A stretch of DNA of 9,811 nt from Clostridiales bacterium (GCA_030154385.1 JASKJZ010000064.1:1-9811), one strand, 5' to 3'; shown: positions 1-6,776, counted from the first letter of the stretch. Notes: generated by a model not told the origin, from the sequence alone. Numbers and translations: made by a program.

Positions 1-6
1 TAGCCT

Positions 7-873
7 ATGAACCATCGTTCCATACGCATCAAAACCCTTATTACGATTTTTTCGATCCTGACGGTAGGCCTGGAATACGGCAGTTATTACTTTTTGGATA
101 CGTTATATATACCACTTTTGGTTTCCTTGGTAGTCAATCTTATATTTGCACATATCTACCTAGAAACTTCCCTTACTTACCTAAGCTTTCATCTGCAAGC
201 CTCTCTCACCGGCATTTTAAGTGCCGCCGCAACGTTTGTAATTTATTATTACCAGACGGGGCATTTGCTGATTTATAATAATAAGCTTCCCCTCCTCGTA
301 CTCTTAAATTGGCTGGTTCCTCTATGCTATGGCATCCTGCGCAATTTCATGGATCGTGGACCTAGATTTGTACAATTTAAGGCATATTTTTTTAGAACCA
401 GTATCATATTTTCACTTTATTATCTTTATTTTTTTGTACATCATTATTTTTTGTCACCAACAGGTTTTCCAAAAAGCGCGTCCCTCGTTGATAAGCCATT
501 TATTCCTTTTTTGTCAACTGCAACCTATATTGAAGACGCAATCTACTTAGGACAGCCACTTGACATACTCATACTATACTTGATCAAATCGATTTTACTC
601 TTTGTACCAATTGGATTTTATGCATCGCTGCTATTGAAAGAAGCCAGCAGAATCTATCTTGTCCTACTGGCTCTCCTACTACCACCGATTCCCGTTTTGG
701 TCTCTTACCTTCGGTTCGGGACATATACAATTGATGCTTATATCTATCATCTGATTGGATTTGTGCTTGGTGTTTTGCTCTATCAGTTTTTGAATCATTT
801 ATCCAATCGATGCTTACAATCTGATTTTTTAGCCGATCGAAGTAAATATAGTTTTTTCAATTATTATTATTAA
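7..873 (+). CDS. VanZ-like multi-pass membrane protein
   Basis: Predicted integral membrane protein of 288 residues, the only plus-strand gene. Hydrophobic segments lie at about residues 10-30, 34-52, 66-83, 95-111, 130-148, 186-210, 215-234 and 244-262. The C-terminal half resembles the VanZ fold: a PF-x-ST-x-x-YIED stretch near 167-177, an N-terminal-of-helix FVPIGFY motif at 199-205, and RFGTYTIDAYIYHLIGF (236-252) where VanZ proteins carry an R-x-x-D-x-x-D-x-x-x-N-x-x-G pattern. VanZ of enterococci gives low-level teicoplanin resistance; most homologues have no assigned role, and a lipid or envelope function is only inferred. A TAG at 1-3 is in frame two codons before the ATG, so the start cannot lie further upstream; the ribosome binding site is outside the window. 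It converges on ytvI and overlaps it by 4 bp. The family call is moderate because the canonical VanZ acidic residues are only partly kept. Confidence 0.72.
   Translation: MNHRSIRIKTLITIFSILTVGLEYGSYYFLDTLYIPLLVSLVVNLIFAHIYLETSLTYLSFHLQASLTGILSAAATFVIYYYQTGHLLIYNNKLPLLVLLNWLVPLCYGILRNFMDRGPRFVQFKAYFFRTSIIFSLYYLYFFVHHYFLSPTGFPKSASLVDKPFIPFLSTATYIEDAIYLGQPLDILILYLIKSILLFVPIGFYASLLLKEASRIYLVLLALLLPPIPVLVSYLRFGTYTIDAYIYHLIGFVLGVLLYQFLNHLSNRCLQSDFLADRSKYSFFNYYY
861..872. repeat. (TTA)4 short tandem repeat at convergent gene ends
   Basis: Four copies of TTA. On the minus strand, read in the ytvI frame, they are four consecutive TAA stop codons. On the plus strand, read in the VanZ-like frame, the same bases give three terminal Tyr codons and lead into the TAA stop at 871-873. 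The TTAA at 870-873 is its own reverse complement and supplies both stops. Confidence 0.9.
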
Positions 874-2000
874 TGCCGCTCATACTTTCGAAACTCATTG
901 ATATCACGTACGATTATTTTGAGTCCTTGGATTTGTTTATCAAAAAGTCCAGCCTTGTATAGGTTGATGACTGCCATCCCGATTGGGATACCGATAATCA
1001 TTCCAAGGACTCCTTTTATTTTGTAGCCGACAAACAAAAATACTAAGGTTGCGAGCGGACTAAGACCTATGCTGTCTCCTACCATTTTCGGCTGTAATAC
1101 CTGACGTACGACCTGACAAATCAGATAAATAATCACCAGTGCCACAGCCTCGATATAGTTTCCTGTGATAAGATCAATCACTGCCCATGGAAATATCACC
1201 GTACCCGTACCAAATACGGGAAGAAAATCTAAAAAAGCAATACCTAGCGCAAGTAAAAAGGAATAATCAATTCCTAAAATTTCAAATCCAGCAAATAAAA
1301 TAACCACCATGACCAGCATAATTTTAAATTGTGCCTTAAAATATCCACCGATTGCCATCGCAAAATTGTTTTTTACAATAGTCACGCGTTCTTGTATCGA
1401 CATGGGCGTAATCTCTTTGATGCCTGCCACCAGCTTATCTCGGTCTGCTATAAAAAAGTAAGCGGACATGATCGTAATGATTGCCATTAAAAAGGTTTCT
1501 GCTACATTTTTTACCAGAGAACCTGCATCTGCTGCACTAAACTGGCTGGCATTTGAAATCGCACTTCCCAAATACAATAACAGATTATTGGTTGCATTGT
1601 CGAAAAAGAGCTTAACATTGTCTGGCATTACACTGTAGAGCCCCGCCATATTTTCTTCCATGACCCGAATCTGCATCTGGAAGCGTTCAAATAAATCTGG
1701 CAAGTCTTTTATTAATGATATAATTTGCCGCCCCAAAAAGCTAATCCCAAAGTAACAAAGGCAGACGACTGCTGCAATGGAAACTACAATAAAAATAGCA
1801 GAGCTGTGCTTTCGAACAATCTTGACCTTTTTTTCTAAAAATTTCACGACGGGATTGGCAATCATGGCAATAATCCAGCCAATCACGAATGGCATAAAAA
1901 ATCGGATTGCCTTTGGTAAAATAAAAATAATACACAGTACTACCAGTATAAACACGATAAAATCCACAAAAATCTTTAAATAAAGCTCTCTCTTGTTCAT
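870..2000 (-). CDS. ytvI: YtvI-type sporulation membrane protein, AI-2E transporter family
   Basis: Polytopic membrane protein of 376 residues in the AI-2E family transporter superfamily (formerly UPF0118), closest in feel to the sporulation integral membrane protein YtvI. About eight hydrophobic segments are visible near residues 11-28, 34-52, 68-89, 166-184, 226-243, 247-268, 283-301 and 314-345, with a long amphipathic stretch at 92-160 that is typical of the family. Family signatures are FLDFLPVFGTGTVIFPW (258-272 region) and QPKMVGDSIGLSPLA (303-317). YtvI is conserved in endospore formers; its substrate is unknown, and the autoinducer-2 export role belongs to only some relatives. The start is ATG with AAAGGAG 10 bases upstream (2011-2017), lying in the last codons of the DUF368 gene, whose TAG stop is 7 bases before this ATG. 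Translational coupling is likely. No convincing terminator follows; the gene runs into the convergent VanZ-like gene. Confidence 0.88.
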   Translation of the reverse strand: MNKRELYLKIFVDFIVFILVVLCIIFILPKAIRFFMPFVIGWIIAMIANPVVKFLEKKVKIVRKHSSAIFIVVSIAAVVCLCYFGISFLGRQIISLIKDLPDLFERFQMQIRVMEENMAGLYSVMPDNVKLFFDNATNNLLLYLGSAISNASQFSAADAGSLVKNVAETFLMAIITIMSAYFFIADRDKLVAGIKEITPMSIQERVTIVKNNFAMAIGGYFKAQFKIMLVMVVILFAGFEILGIDYSFLLALGIAFLDFLPVFGTGTVIFPWAVIDLITGNYIEAVALVIIYLICQVVRQVLQPKMVGDSIGLSPLATLVFLFVGYKIKGVLGMIIGIPIGMAVINLYKAGLFDKQIQGLKIIVRDINEFRKYERH

Positions 2001-2007
2001 AACTTTC

Positions 2008-2862
2008 CTACTCCTTTCCTAAGAAGTAAGCTACGATAAGACCAAGCAGCAACGTAAGTACCCCAGTTCCAATGATAGAAGGAGATAGTGCTGGTATCCC
2101 GTTTGACATAAAAATTGCAATCGGAGACGCCACCACCAGCCCTAAAATGCCACAATAGGTATGGCTCTCAAAACGTTCCAAAAGAAACTCAATTAGCTTT
2201 GCAATTACAAAAATCCCTGCTAATACTCCAATTCCAAACGGAACCAAAATACCAAGATTATATAAAATCCCTGAAACATCAAAAGCAAGTAAAGCATGAA
2301 TCAGATTTTTAATCGCATTTAAAACGGGATAATAATACCCTAAAATCATGAGAACCATAGAACCGCTGACCCCTGGTATCACCATGGTTGCCGCTGCTAT
2401 CACACCAATGAAGCATAACCGTATTCCCTCTCCCACCGACAACGTGATTGCATTTTCTTCAAAGCTTCCTCCACCTAATTTTTGTAAGAGGAGAATTACA
2501 AGAAACATCGCCACAAAAATCAGAACATGAGAAATTCGAATGCTTTTTTTATTGACATGCCCCGTTAAAATTGGGAGTCCTCCAAAAATTAGCCCAATAA
2601 ACAAAAGGCTCGTTTGAAAAGGATAGGTCTCCAGTAAAAACGTAATGCCATAGGAAAGTCCCACAATTCCAACCATCATGCCAATCACATAGGGAAGCAG
2701 CGTCACAATGCTCTTCTTCCAATCCTTAAAAAATCCCGTGACACTTCCAATGATTTTATCATAGATTCCCATCGATACCATCATTGTGCCGCCACTGACT
2801 CCTGGTATCGCATTTGCGATTCCAATCATTACCCCTTTTAAACACTCAATAATAAAATTCAT
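2008..2862 (-). CDS. DUF368 family polyprenyl-phosphate transporter (PopT-like)
   Basis: Integral membrane protein of 284 residues of the DUF368 family. Members named PopT have been shown to recycle undecaprenyl phosphate across the membrane for cell-wall synthesis. The sequence shows the family's internal duplication. IPGVSGGTM at 19-27 is matched by IPGVSGSM at 162-169, and LLETYPFQTSLLFIGLIFGGLP (ending at 97) is matched by LLERFESHTYCGILGLVVASP (ending at 247). Most of the rest is hydrophobic and length is usual for the family. The N-terminus (MNFIIECLKGVMIGIANAIPG) fits family starts, and an in-frame TGA lies three codons upstream, so this ATG is the first available. An AAGGAG at 2864-2869 is only one base from the ATG, which is too close; an AGAAAGG at 2874-2880, 11 bases away, may be used instead. 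It follows hydE by 21 bases and is coupled to ytvI. Confidence 0.9.
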   Translation of the reverse strand: MNFIIECLKGVMIGIANAIPGVSGGTMMVSMGIYDKIIGSVTGFFKDWKKSIVTLLPYVIGMMVGIVGLSYGITFLLETYPFQTSLLFIGLIFGGLPILTGHVNKKSIRISHVLIFVAMFLVILLLQKLGGGSFEENAITLSVGEGIRLCFIGVIAAATMVIPGVSGSMVLMILGYYYPVLNAIKNLIHALLAFDVSGILYNLGILVPFGIGVLAGIFVIAKLIEFLLERFESHTYCGILGLVVASPIAIFMSNGIPALSPSIIGTGVLTLLLGLIVAYFLGKE

Positions 2863-2883
2863 ACTCCTTCAAGCCTTTCTTTT

Positions 2884-3924
2884 TTATAATGCATCGCCTC
2901 GATCGACCACTACCTCGTAACCAACCGATTCCATTCTTCTTTGTAAACAGGAACGGCAATGTGCGGCCTCATCTCCTGTACATATTTTGTTATCATAAAG
3001 CTCATATTTTTTTCTGGTTGCGACGGGAGAAAGATTTGGCATTACTACATTTCCTCCAGCTAAAATTCCTTTTTCCCTTCCCTTTGGATCCACTGTTCCA
3101 AGTGCCGTTGTAGCAGGAAGTAAAATTTTAGGAAGAATGATACGAATGATGGATAGTAGTAATAGCGTCCGCTTGGTACTGCCCGCTGGCTGATTCGCAA
3201 ATTTTGTTTCATGATGGGGAATAAAAGGACCAATTCCCACCATCTGCGGCTGTAGTTCTTTTAAGAAAATCAAATCATTTGCAAGATGCTCCTCGGTTTG
3301 TCCTGGTGAACCTACCATAAATCCAGCTCCGACTTGAAATCCGATTTCCTTTAAGTCATAAAGACATTGCTTTCTAGTGGATAGCTGCATACTATCGGGA
3401 TGCAGCAGCTGATAGTGATCCTCGCTTGCCGTCTCATGGCGCAGCAGATAACGATCCGCTCCCGCCTGCTTAAACGCAAGATAACTTTCTTTTGTTTTTT
3501 CTCCAATGGATAAGGTAATCGCACAATCCGGATAGGCCGTTTTGATACTACGAATGATTTCTACCATCTTTTCATCTGTAAAATAAGGATCTTCTCCGCC
3601 TTGTAAGACAAAGGTACGGAAACCAAGCTCATAGCCATCGTTGCAGCATTCCATAATTTGCTCCTCGGTCAGCCGATAGCGTTCTGCCTTTTTATTGGCC
3701 GCCTGAATCCCGCAATAATAGCAATTGTTCTTACAATAATTCGTAAATTCAATCAACCCTCTTATATATACCTTATTTCCATAATAGAGCTGTCTAATAC
3801 GTTCTGCTTCTTTTCGAAGCTCCTCTTGCTCTGACTCTGTAATATTCTTTAATAGGTATACATACTCATCCCTTATAAGCTCCCCGTCTGCAATTAGTTT
3901 TTTGATCAACTGTTTTGTTTCCAT
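2884..3924 (-). CDS. hydE: [FeFe]-hydrogenase H-cluster radical SAM maturase HydE
   Basis: Radical S-adenosylmethionine enzyme of 346 residues that, with HydF and HydG, builds the diiron subcluster of [FeFe]-hydrogenase in the cytoplasm. It acts on the iron-CO-cyanide synthon made by HydG. The radical SAM [4Fe-4S] motif is C-x3-C-x2-C at Cys64, Cys68 and Cys71. Other HydE signatures are RHETAS (162-167), GFMVGSPGQT (201-210), GPFIPHHET (232-240), LLPATTALGTVDPKGREKG (268-286) and NVVMPNLSP (292-300). A second cysteine set, Cys315-x7-Cys323-x2-Cys326, matches the accessory cluster site of Thermotoga HydE, which also has nearly the same length. The ATG at 3924 is preferred because GGAG (3931-3934) sits 6 bases upstream; an open frame to a TTG at 3945 has no such site. 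It heads the hydE-DUF368-ytvI group; no hydF, hydG or hydrogenase gene is in the window. Confidence 0.96.
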   Translation of the reverse strand: METKQLIKKLIADGELIRDEYVYLLKNITESEQEELRKEAERIRQLYYGNKVYIRGLIEFTNYCKNNCYYCGIQAANKKAERYRLTEEQIMECCNDGYELGFRTFVLQGGEDPYFTDEKMVEIIRSIKTAYPDCAITLSIGEKTKESYLAFKQAGADRYLLRHETASEDHYQLLHPDSMQLSTRKQCLYDLKEIGFQVGAGFMVGSPGQTEEHLANDLIFLKELQPQMVGIGPFIPHHETKFANQPAGSTKRTLLLLSIIRIILPKILLPATTALGTVDPKGREKGILAGGNVVMPNLSPVATRKKYELYDNKICTGDEAAHCRSCLQRRMESVGYEVVVDRGDAL

Positions 3925-3930
3925 TGTTAT

Positions 3931-3934
3931 CTCC
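3931..3934 (-). promoter_or_regulatory. Ribosome binding site deciding the hydE start
   Basis: GGAG with a 6-base spacer to the ATG at 3924. The two earlier in-frame candidates, TTG at 3945 and ATG at 3936, have no purine-rich site at a suitable distance, so the 346-residue form is preferred. Confidence 0.8.
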
Positions 3935-3948
3935 ATTCTAAGCAAGCT

Positions 3949-3990
3949 AAGTTAAGAAGAGCCCGCCAGTTTGTTATATGCTGACAGGCT
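3949..3990 (-). terminator. Intrinsic terminator after the response regulator gene
   Basis: In minus-strand RNA, AGCCTGTCAG (3990-3981) pairs along all ten positions with CTGGCGGGCT (3969-3960) across an 11-base loop, using two G-U wobbles. It is followed by a moderately T-rich tail, CTTCTTAACTT. It begins 6 bases after the response regulator stop codon. In plus-strand RNA the same two positions become C-A mismatches, so the hairpin is better formed in the minus direction. The tail is not a pure T run, so leakage into hydE is possible. Confidence 0.65.
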
Positions 3991-3995
3991 TTTCT

Positions 3996-4391
3996 TTATT
4001 CGAGTAATCCAAGCTTACGGATTACATTTTCAAATTTTTCCTGATCAATCGGCTTTCCTGCATAGGCAACACAACCATATTCAAAAGCCTTGGTTACATT
4101 TCTTCCTTCATTCAGTGCTGTCGTCATGATAATCTTTGCCGAGTCCTCTTCTGATATGTTTCTTTCTAGTTCAATCTCACGCATCTGTTTTAGCGCCTGA
4201 TATCCATCCATTCCTGGCATCATGATGTCAAGACATACCAAATCGTATCCGTCCTCAGCATCCAGTGCCATGGTAAAAGCCTCTACTGCTTCCTCTCCGT
4301 CTACGGTGATGTCACACTCTCCAAACTTTGATAAAAAACGAAGCATAAATTTGCGGCTTGCAAAATCATCTTCTGCAATTAATATTTTCAT
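3996..4391 (-). CDS. Single-domain (CheY-like) response regulator
   Basis: A stand-alone receiver domain of 131 residues with no output domain. The phosphorylation site residues are in place: acidic pair Asp8/Asp9 (AEDD), phospho-acceptor Asp55 in LDIMMPGMDG, Thr91 in IIMTTA, and Lys113 in GKPID. It would be phosphorylated by a histidine kinase or Hpt protein, none of which is encoded here, and would act through protein contacts, as CheY or Spo0F do. The start ATG at 4391 has AAAGGAG (4399-4405) 7 bases upstream and places the first beta strand (MKILIAEDD) at the N-terminus as usual; the open frame to a TTG at 4421 adds ten residues without a suitable site. The gene has its own promoter-like sequence and a terminator, so it is probably monocistronic. 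The partner and the output are unknown. Confidence 0.9.
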   Translation of the reverse strand: MKILIAEDDFASRKFMLRFLSKFGECDITVDGEEAVEAFTMALDAEDGYDLVCLDIMMPGMDGYQALKQMREIELERNISEEDSAKIIMTTALNEGRNVTKAFEYGCVAYAGKPIDQEKFENVIRKLGLLE

Positions 4392-4421
4392 GAGGCAACT
4401 CCTTTCTTTTTCTATATTCAA

Positions 4422-4450
4422 ATATTACTCTTATCTACCAGGTTTGTCAA
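4422..4450 (-). promoter_or_regulatory. Sigma-A-type promoter for the response regulator
   Basis: Minus strand shows TTGACA (4450-4445), a spacer of exactly 17 bases, and TAATAT (4427-4422). The -35 is a perfect consensus. The -10 matches at four of six positions, including the most conserved first two and last bases. The -35 overlaps the hisC stop codon (TGA at 4449-4447). The predicted transcript would start about 20 bases before the response regulator ribosome binding site. Confidence 0.62.
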
Positions 4451-5502
4451 CGTACGTATTCCTTAAGAGTTTTTATCAGGGTTTCCATCTCCTGATCGGT
4501 TCCAATACTAATCCTTAGATAATTATCGATTCTTGGCTTATTAAAATGACGCACAAAGATATTTTTTTCTCGCAGCATTCGGAACAATTCCCCTGCCAAA
4601 ATGGAAGGATGCGTCACAAACAAAAAGTTTGTCTTTGAATCTGGGAATGTAAAGCCAAGCTCCGATAGTGCAAGCTTTGTCCATTCTCTTGTTTTGATTA
4701 TCTTGTCCGTAGTCTCCTTAAAATAAGCTTCATCAAAAATTACCTGCTCTCCAAGTAAAATAGAAGGCAAATTCATCGTATAGGAATTGAACGAGTATTT
4801 CACATTCAAAAGCGCTCCAATCAGCGCTTGATTTCCCATTGCATATCCGATACGCATCCCTGCCATAGAACGGGATTTGGAAAAGGTCTGCACCACCAAT
4901 AAATTGTCATACTCTGGTATCAAGGATACCGCTGACTCACCGCCAAAATCAATGTAGGCTTCGTCCACAATGACAACCACATCGCGATTGCAATCTAAAA
5001 TCTCCCGAATAAAAGAAAGTTCTTCGCAAATCGAGGTTGGTGCATTGGGATTTGCGATTACAATTCCTCCATTTTTTTTCTTATAATCACTCACCCTGAT
5101 TTTAAAATTATCATCCAGTGCGGGCGTCTCAAATGGAATTCGATACAAATTTGCCCAGACATCATAAAACGAATAGGTGATATCCGGAAACAAAATCGGC
5201 TCCTTTGCATTAAAAAAAGTAAGAAAGGATAAGGCAAGCACATCATCCGAACCCACTCCTACAAAAACCTGATCTTTTTCTAGTCCATAACGACTTGCAA
5301 GTGCCGAAACCAAACGGTCGGCCGTTGGATCTGGATATAGACGAAATAGATTCGTATCCATTTTCTTTTCCATTTCCTCTACCATAGGCGCTGGCGGATA
5401 GGGATTCTCATTCGTGTTTAGTTTAATCATGCCTTTGATATTTGGCTGTTCCCCAGGCACATAGGGTTCTACTTCCCGGACATTTCGTTTCCAGCTTTCC
5501 AA
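4447..5502 (-). CDS. hisC: Histidinol-phosphate aminotransferase family protein
   Basis: Fold-type I, PLP-dependent aminotransferase of 351 residues matching HisC, which converts imidazole-acetol phosphate and glutamate to histidinol phosphate and 2-oxoglutarate. Recognisable parts are the N-terminal KLNTNENPYPP (27-37), the YPDPTADRLVSALA segment (56-69), GVGSDDVL (82-89), ANPNAPTS (150-157), VDEAYIDF (179-186) with the cofactor-binding Asp180 and Tyr183, and TFSKSRSMAGMRIGYA (206-221) with Lys209 as the Schiff-base lysine. The C-terminal substrate Arg lies in NYLRISIGT. It starts with TTG, supported by AGGAGG (5511-5516) at 8 bases. That site overlaps the stop codon of the upstream aminotransferase gene, so the two are likely co-translated. 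No other his gene is nearby. Paralogues of HisC can also act on aromatic amino acids, so histidine synthesis is probable but not proven. Confidence 0.88.
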   Translation of the reverse strand: MESWKRNVREVEPYVPGEQPNIKGMIKLNTNENPYPPAPMVEEMEKKMDTNLFRLYPDPTADRLVSALASRYGLEKDQVFVGVGSDDVLALSFLTFFNAKEPILFPDITYSFYDVWANLYRIPFETPALDDNFKIRVSDYKKKNGGIVIANPNAPTSICEELSFIREILDCNRDVVVIVDEAYIDFGGESAVSLIPEYDNLLVVQTFSKSRSMAGMRIGYAMGNQALIGALLNVKYSFNSYTMNLPSILLGEQVIFDEAYFKETTDKIIKTREWTKLALSELGFTFPDSKTNFLFVTHPSILAGELFRMLREKNIFVRHFNKPRIDNYLRISIGTDQEMETLIKTLKEYVR

Positions 5503-5510
5503 GTAAATTT

Positions 5511-5516
5511 CCTCCT
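5511..5516 (-). promoter_or_regulatory. Ribosome binding site supporting the TTG start of hisC
   Basis: AGGAGG with an 8-base spacer to TTG at 5502. Its first A and G are also the last two bases of the upstream gene's TAG stop codon (5517-5515). The next in-frame ATG is at codon 25, after conserved sequence, so the TTG is the credible start. Confidence 0.85.
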
Positions 5517-6699
5517 ATTTGTATTCCTCTGCCAACTTAAGAAAGGCTGGAAGAGCGCGTTCAATCATTGCATAGTCCACACAGTAAGCAAGTCTCACAT
5601 AGCCACTGCATCCAAAGGAGCTTCCCGGCACCAATAATAGATGGTGTGCCTTTGCCTTTTCTACAAAGGCTTTATCGTCCTCCTCCAGTGATTTGATAAA
5701 GAGGTAAAAAGCACCCTCTGGCTTTACCATCTCATATCCGTATTCGGTTAATTTGTGATATAATAATTCACGATTTTTATTGTAAATCGAACAATCGGTT
5801 GTAAGTGCTAAGGTCTCCTTTACGACACGCTGCATGAGCGATGGCGCATTTACAAACCCAAGGATACGATTGGCTACATTCGCTGCTTGCACAATTTCCT
5901 CAAAGTCATCCAGCTCATTAGGCATCACCAGGTATCCAATGCGTTCTCCTGGAAGGGATAGGGACTTGCTATAGGAATATCCAACCACCGTATTTTTATA
6001 ATACTTTGTTAAATAAGGTACCTCTACACCATCGTATACAAGCTCACGATATGGCTCGTCAGAAATCAGATAAATCGAAGTATTAAAATGCTCCTGTGCT
6101 TTTGTTAAAATATCCGAAATTGCCACAATGGTTTCCTTTGAGTATACCACTCCCGTTGGATTATTTGGGGTATTTACAATGACTGCCTTTGTTTTAACGG
6201 TAATTTTATCCGCAAATTCCGATAAATTAGGCTGAAACGATTCCTTATTCGGTGATACGACCACAAGGTCTCCATCAAAGTTTGCTACATAGTTTCGATA
6301 TTCACCGAAAAAAGGCGCAAACACAATCACTTCATCCCCTGGATTTAATAAGGTTTTTAGTATCACATTCAGTCCGCCAGCGGCTCCAACGGTCATCAAT
6401 AAATTTTCTTTCGAGAAATTGGTTGCAAACCGAGTATTGAGGGAAGATGCAATTGCTTCTCTTACATCCTCATAGCCAGAGTTATTCATATAGCCATGGA
6501 CTGCCATACTGCCTTCTTTTGATACAACCGAAACAATGGCTTCATTTACTTCCTTGGGAGGCTCCACGCTTGGGTTACCAAGACTAAAATCGTATACATT
6601 ATTTGCACCGTATTCTTTTGCCATTTTTTTTCCTTCTTCAAACATGGCACGAATCACGGAACTATTTTTTACCAGGTTCTTCATCTTCTCTGAAATCAT
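5515..6699 (-). CDS. Class I/II pyridoxal-phosphate aminotransferase (aspartate-aminotransferase-like)
   Basis: Fold-type I aminotransferase of 394 residues, AspC-like. It carries the cofactor and substrate residues of the family: FSLGNPSVEPP (38-48), GAAGGLN (105-111) for phosphate binding, NTPNNPTG (176-183) with Asn180, SDEPYREL (213-220) with Asp214 and Tyr217, SYSKSLSLPGERIGY (242-256) with Schiff-base Lys245 and Arg253, and YVRLAYC (367-373) with the carboxylate-binding Arg369. The amino donor and acceptor cannot be fixed from sequence. The start chosen is the ATG at 6699, since GAGGA at 6709-6705 gives a 5-base spacer. The ATG at 6702 is nearly as good, and the one at 6711 has no site. 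The gene ends 12 bases before hisC. A 77-base leader with a perfect inverted repeat separates it from the DUF1015 gene, so it could have its own control. Confidence 0.9.
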   Translation of the reverse strand: MISEKMKNLVKNSSVIRAMFEEGKKMAKEYGANNVYDFSLGNPSVEPPKEVNEAIVSVVSKEGSMAVHGYMNNSGYEDVREAIASSLNTRFATNFSKENLLMTVGAAGGLNVILKTLLNPGDEVIVFAPFFGEYRNYVANFDGDLVVVSPNKESFQPNLSEFADKITVKTKAVIVNTPNNPTGVVYSKETIVAISDILTKAQEHFNTSIYLISDEPYRELVYDGVEVPYLTKYYKNTVVGYSYSKSLSLPGERIGYLVMPNELDDFEEIVQAANVANRILGFVNAPSLMQRVVKETLALTTDCSIYNKNRELLYHKLTEYGYEMVKPEGAFYLFIKSLEEDDKAFVEKAKAHHLLLVPGSSFGCSGYVRLAYCVDYAMIERALPAFLKLAEEYK

Positions 6700-6714
6700 C
6701 ATTTTCCTCATTTC

Positions 6715-6756
6715 TGCGCTGCTTAATTACGGCTATAAATTTGTGATTGCAGCGCA
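6715..6756. repeat. Inverted repeat in the leader of the aminotransferase gene
   Basis: TGCGCTGC (6715-6722) and GCAGCGCA (6749-6756) are perfect 8-bp inverted arms around 26 bases. A second inner pairing, AATTAC (6725-6730) with GTGATT (6743-6748), needs one G-T pair on the plus strand. The downstream arm on the minus strand ends a few bases before the weak GAGGA site of the aminotransferase gene. There is no T tract after either arm, so a terminator is unlikely; an operator or a leader hairpin fits better. A weak TTGTGT (6763-6758), 18-base gap, TTTATA (6739-6734) could be a promoter overlapping it. Confidence 0.5.
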
Positions 6757-6776
6757 TACACAAATTTTATTGCATC

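Noticed and set aside
3935..3940. TAGAAT (minus) as a -10 box for hydE
   Set aside because: No -35-like hexamer lies 16-19 bases upstream, and a transcript from it would start at or after the ribosome binding site.
3925..3945. TTG start at 3945 giving a 353-residue HydE
   Set aside because: No ribosome binding site precedes it, while the ATG at 3924 has GGAG at 6 bases and gives the normal family length.
4392..4421. TTG start at 4421 giving a longer response regulator
   Set aside because: The extra ten residues precede the first beta strand of the receiver domain and the strong AAAGGAG fits only the ATG at 4391.
4222..4518. 98-residue plus-strand open frame
   Set aside because: It lies antisense to the response regulator and the hisC end, has no recognisable domain and looks like a shadow of those genes.
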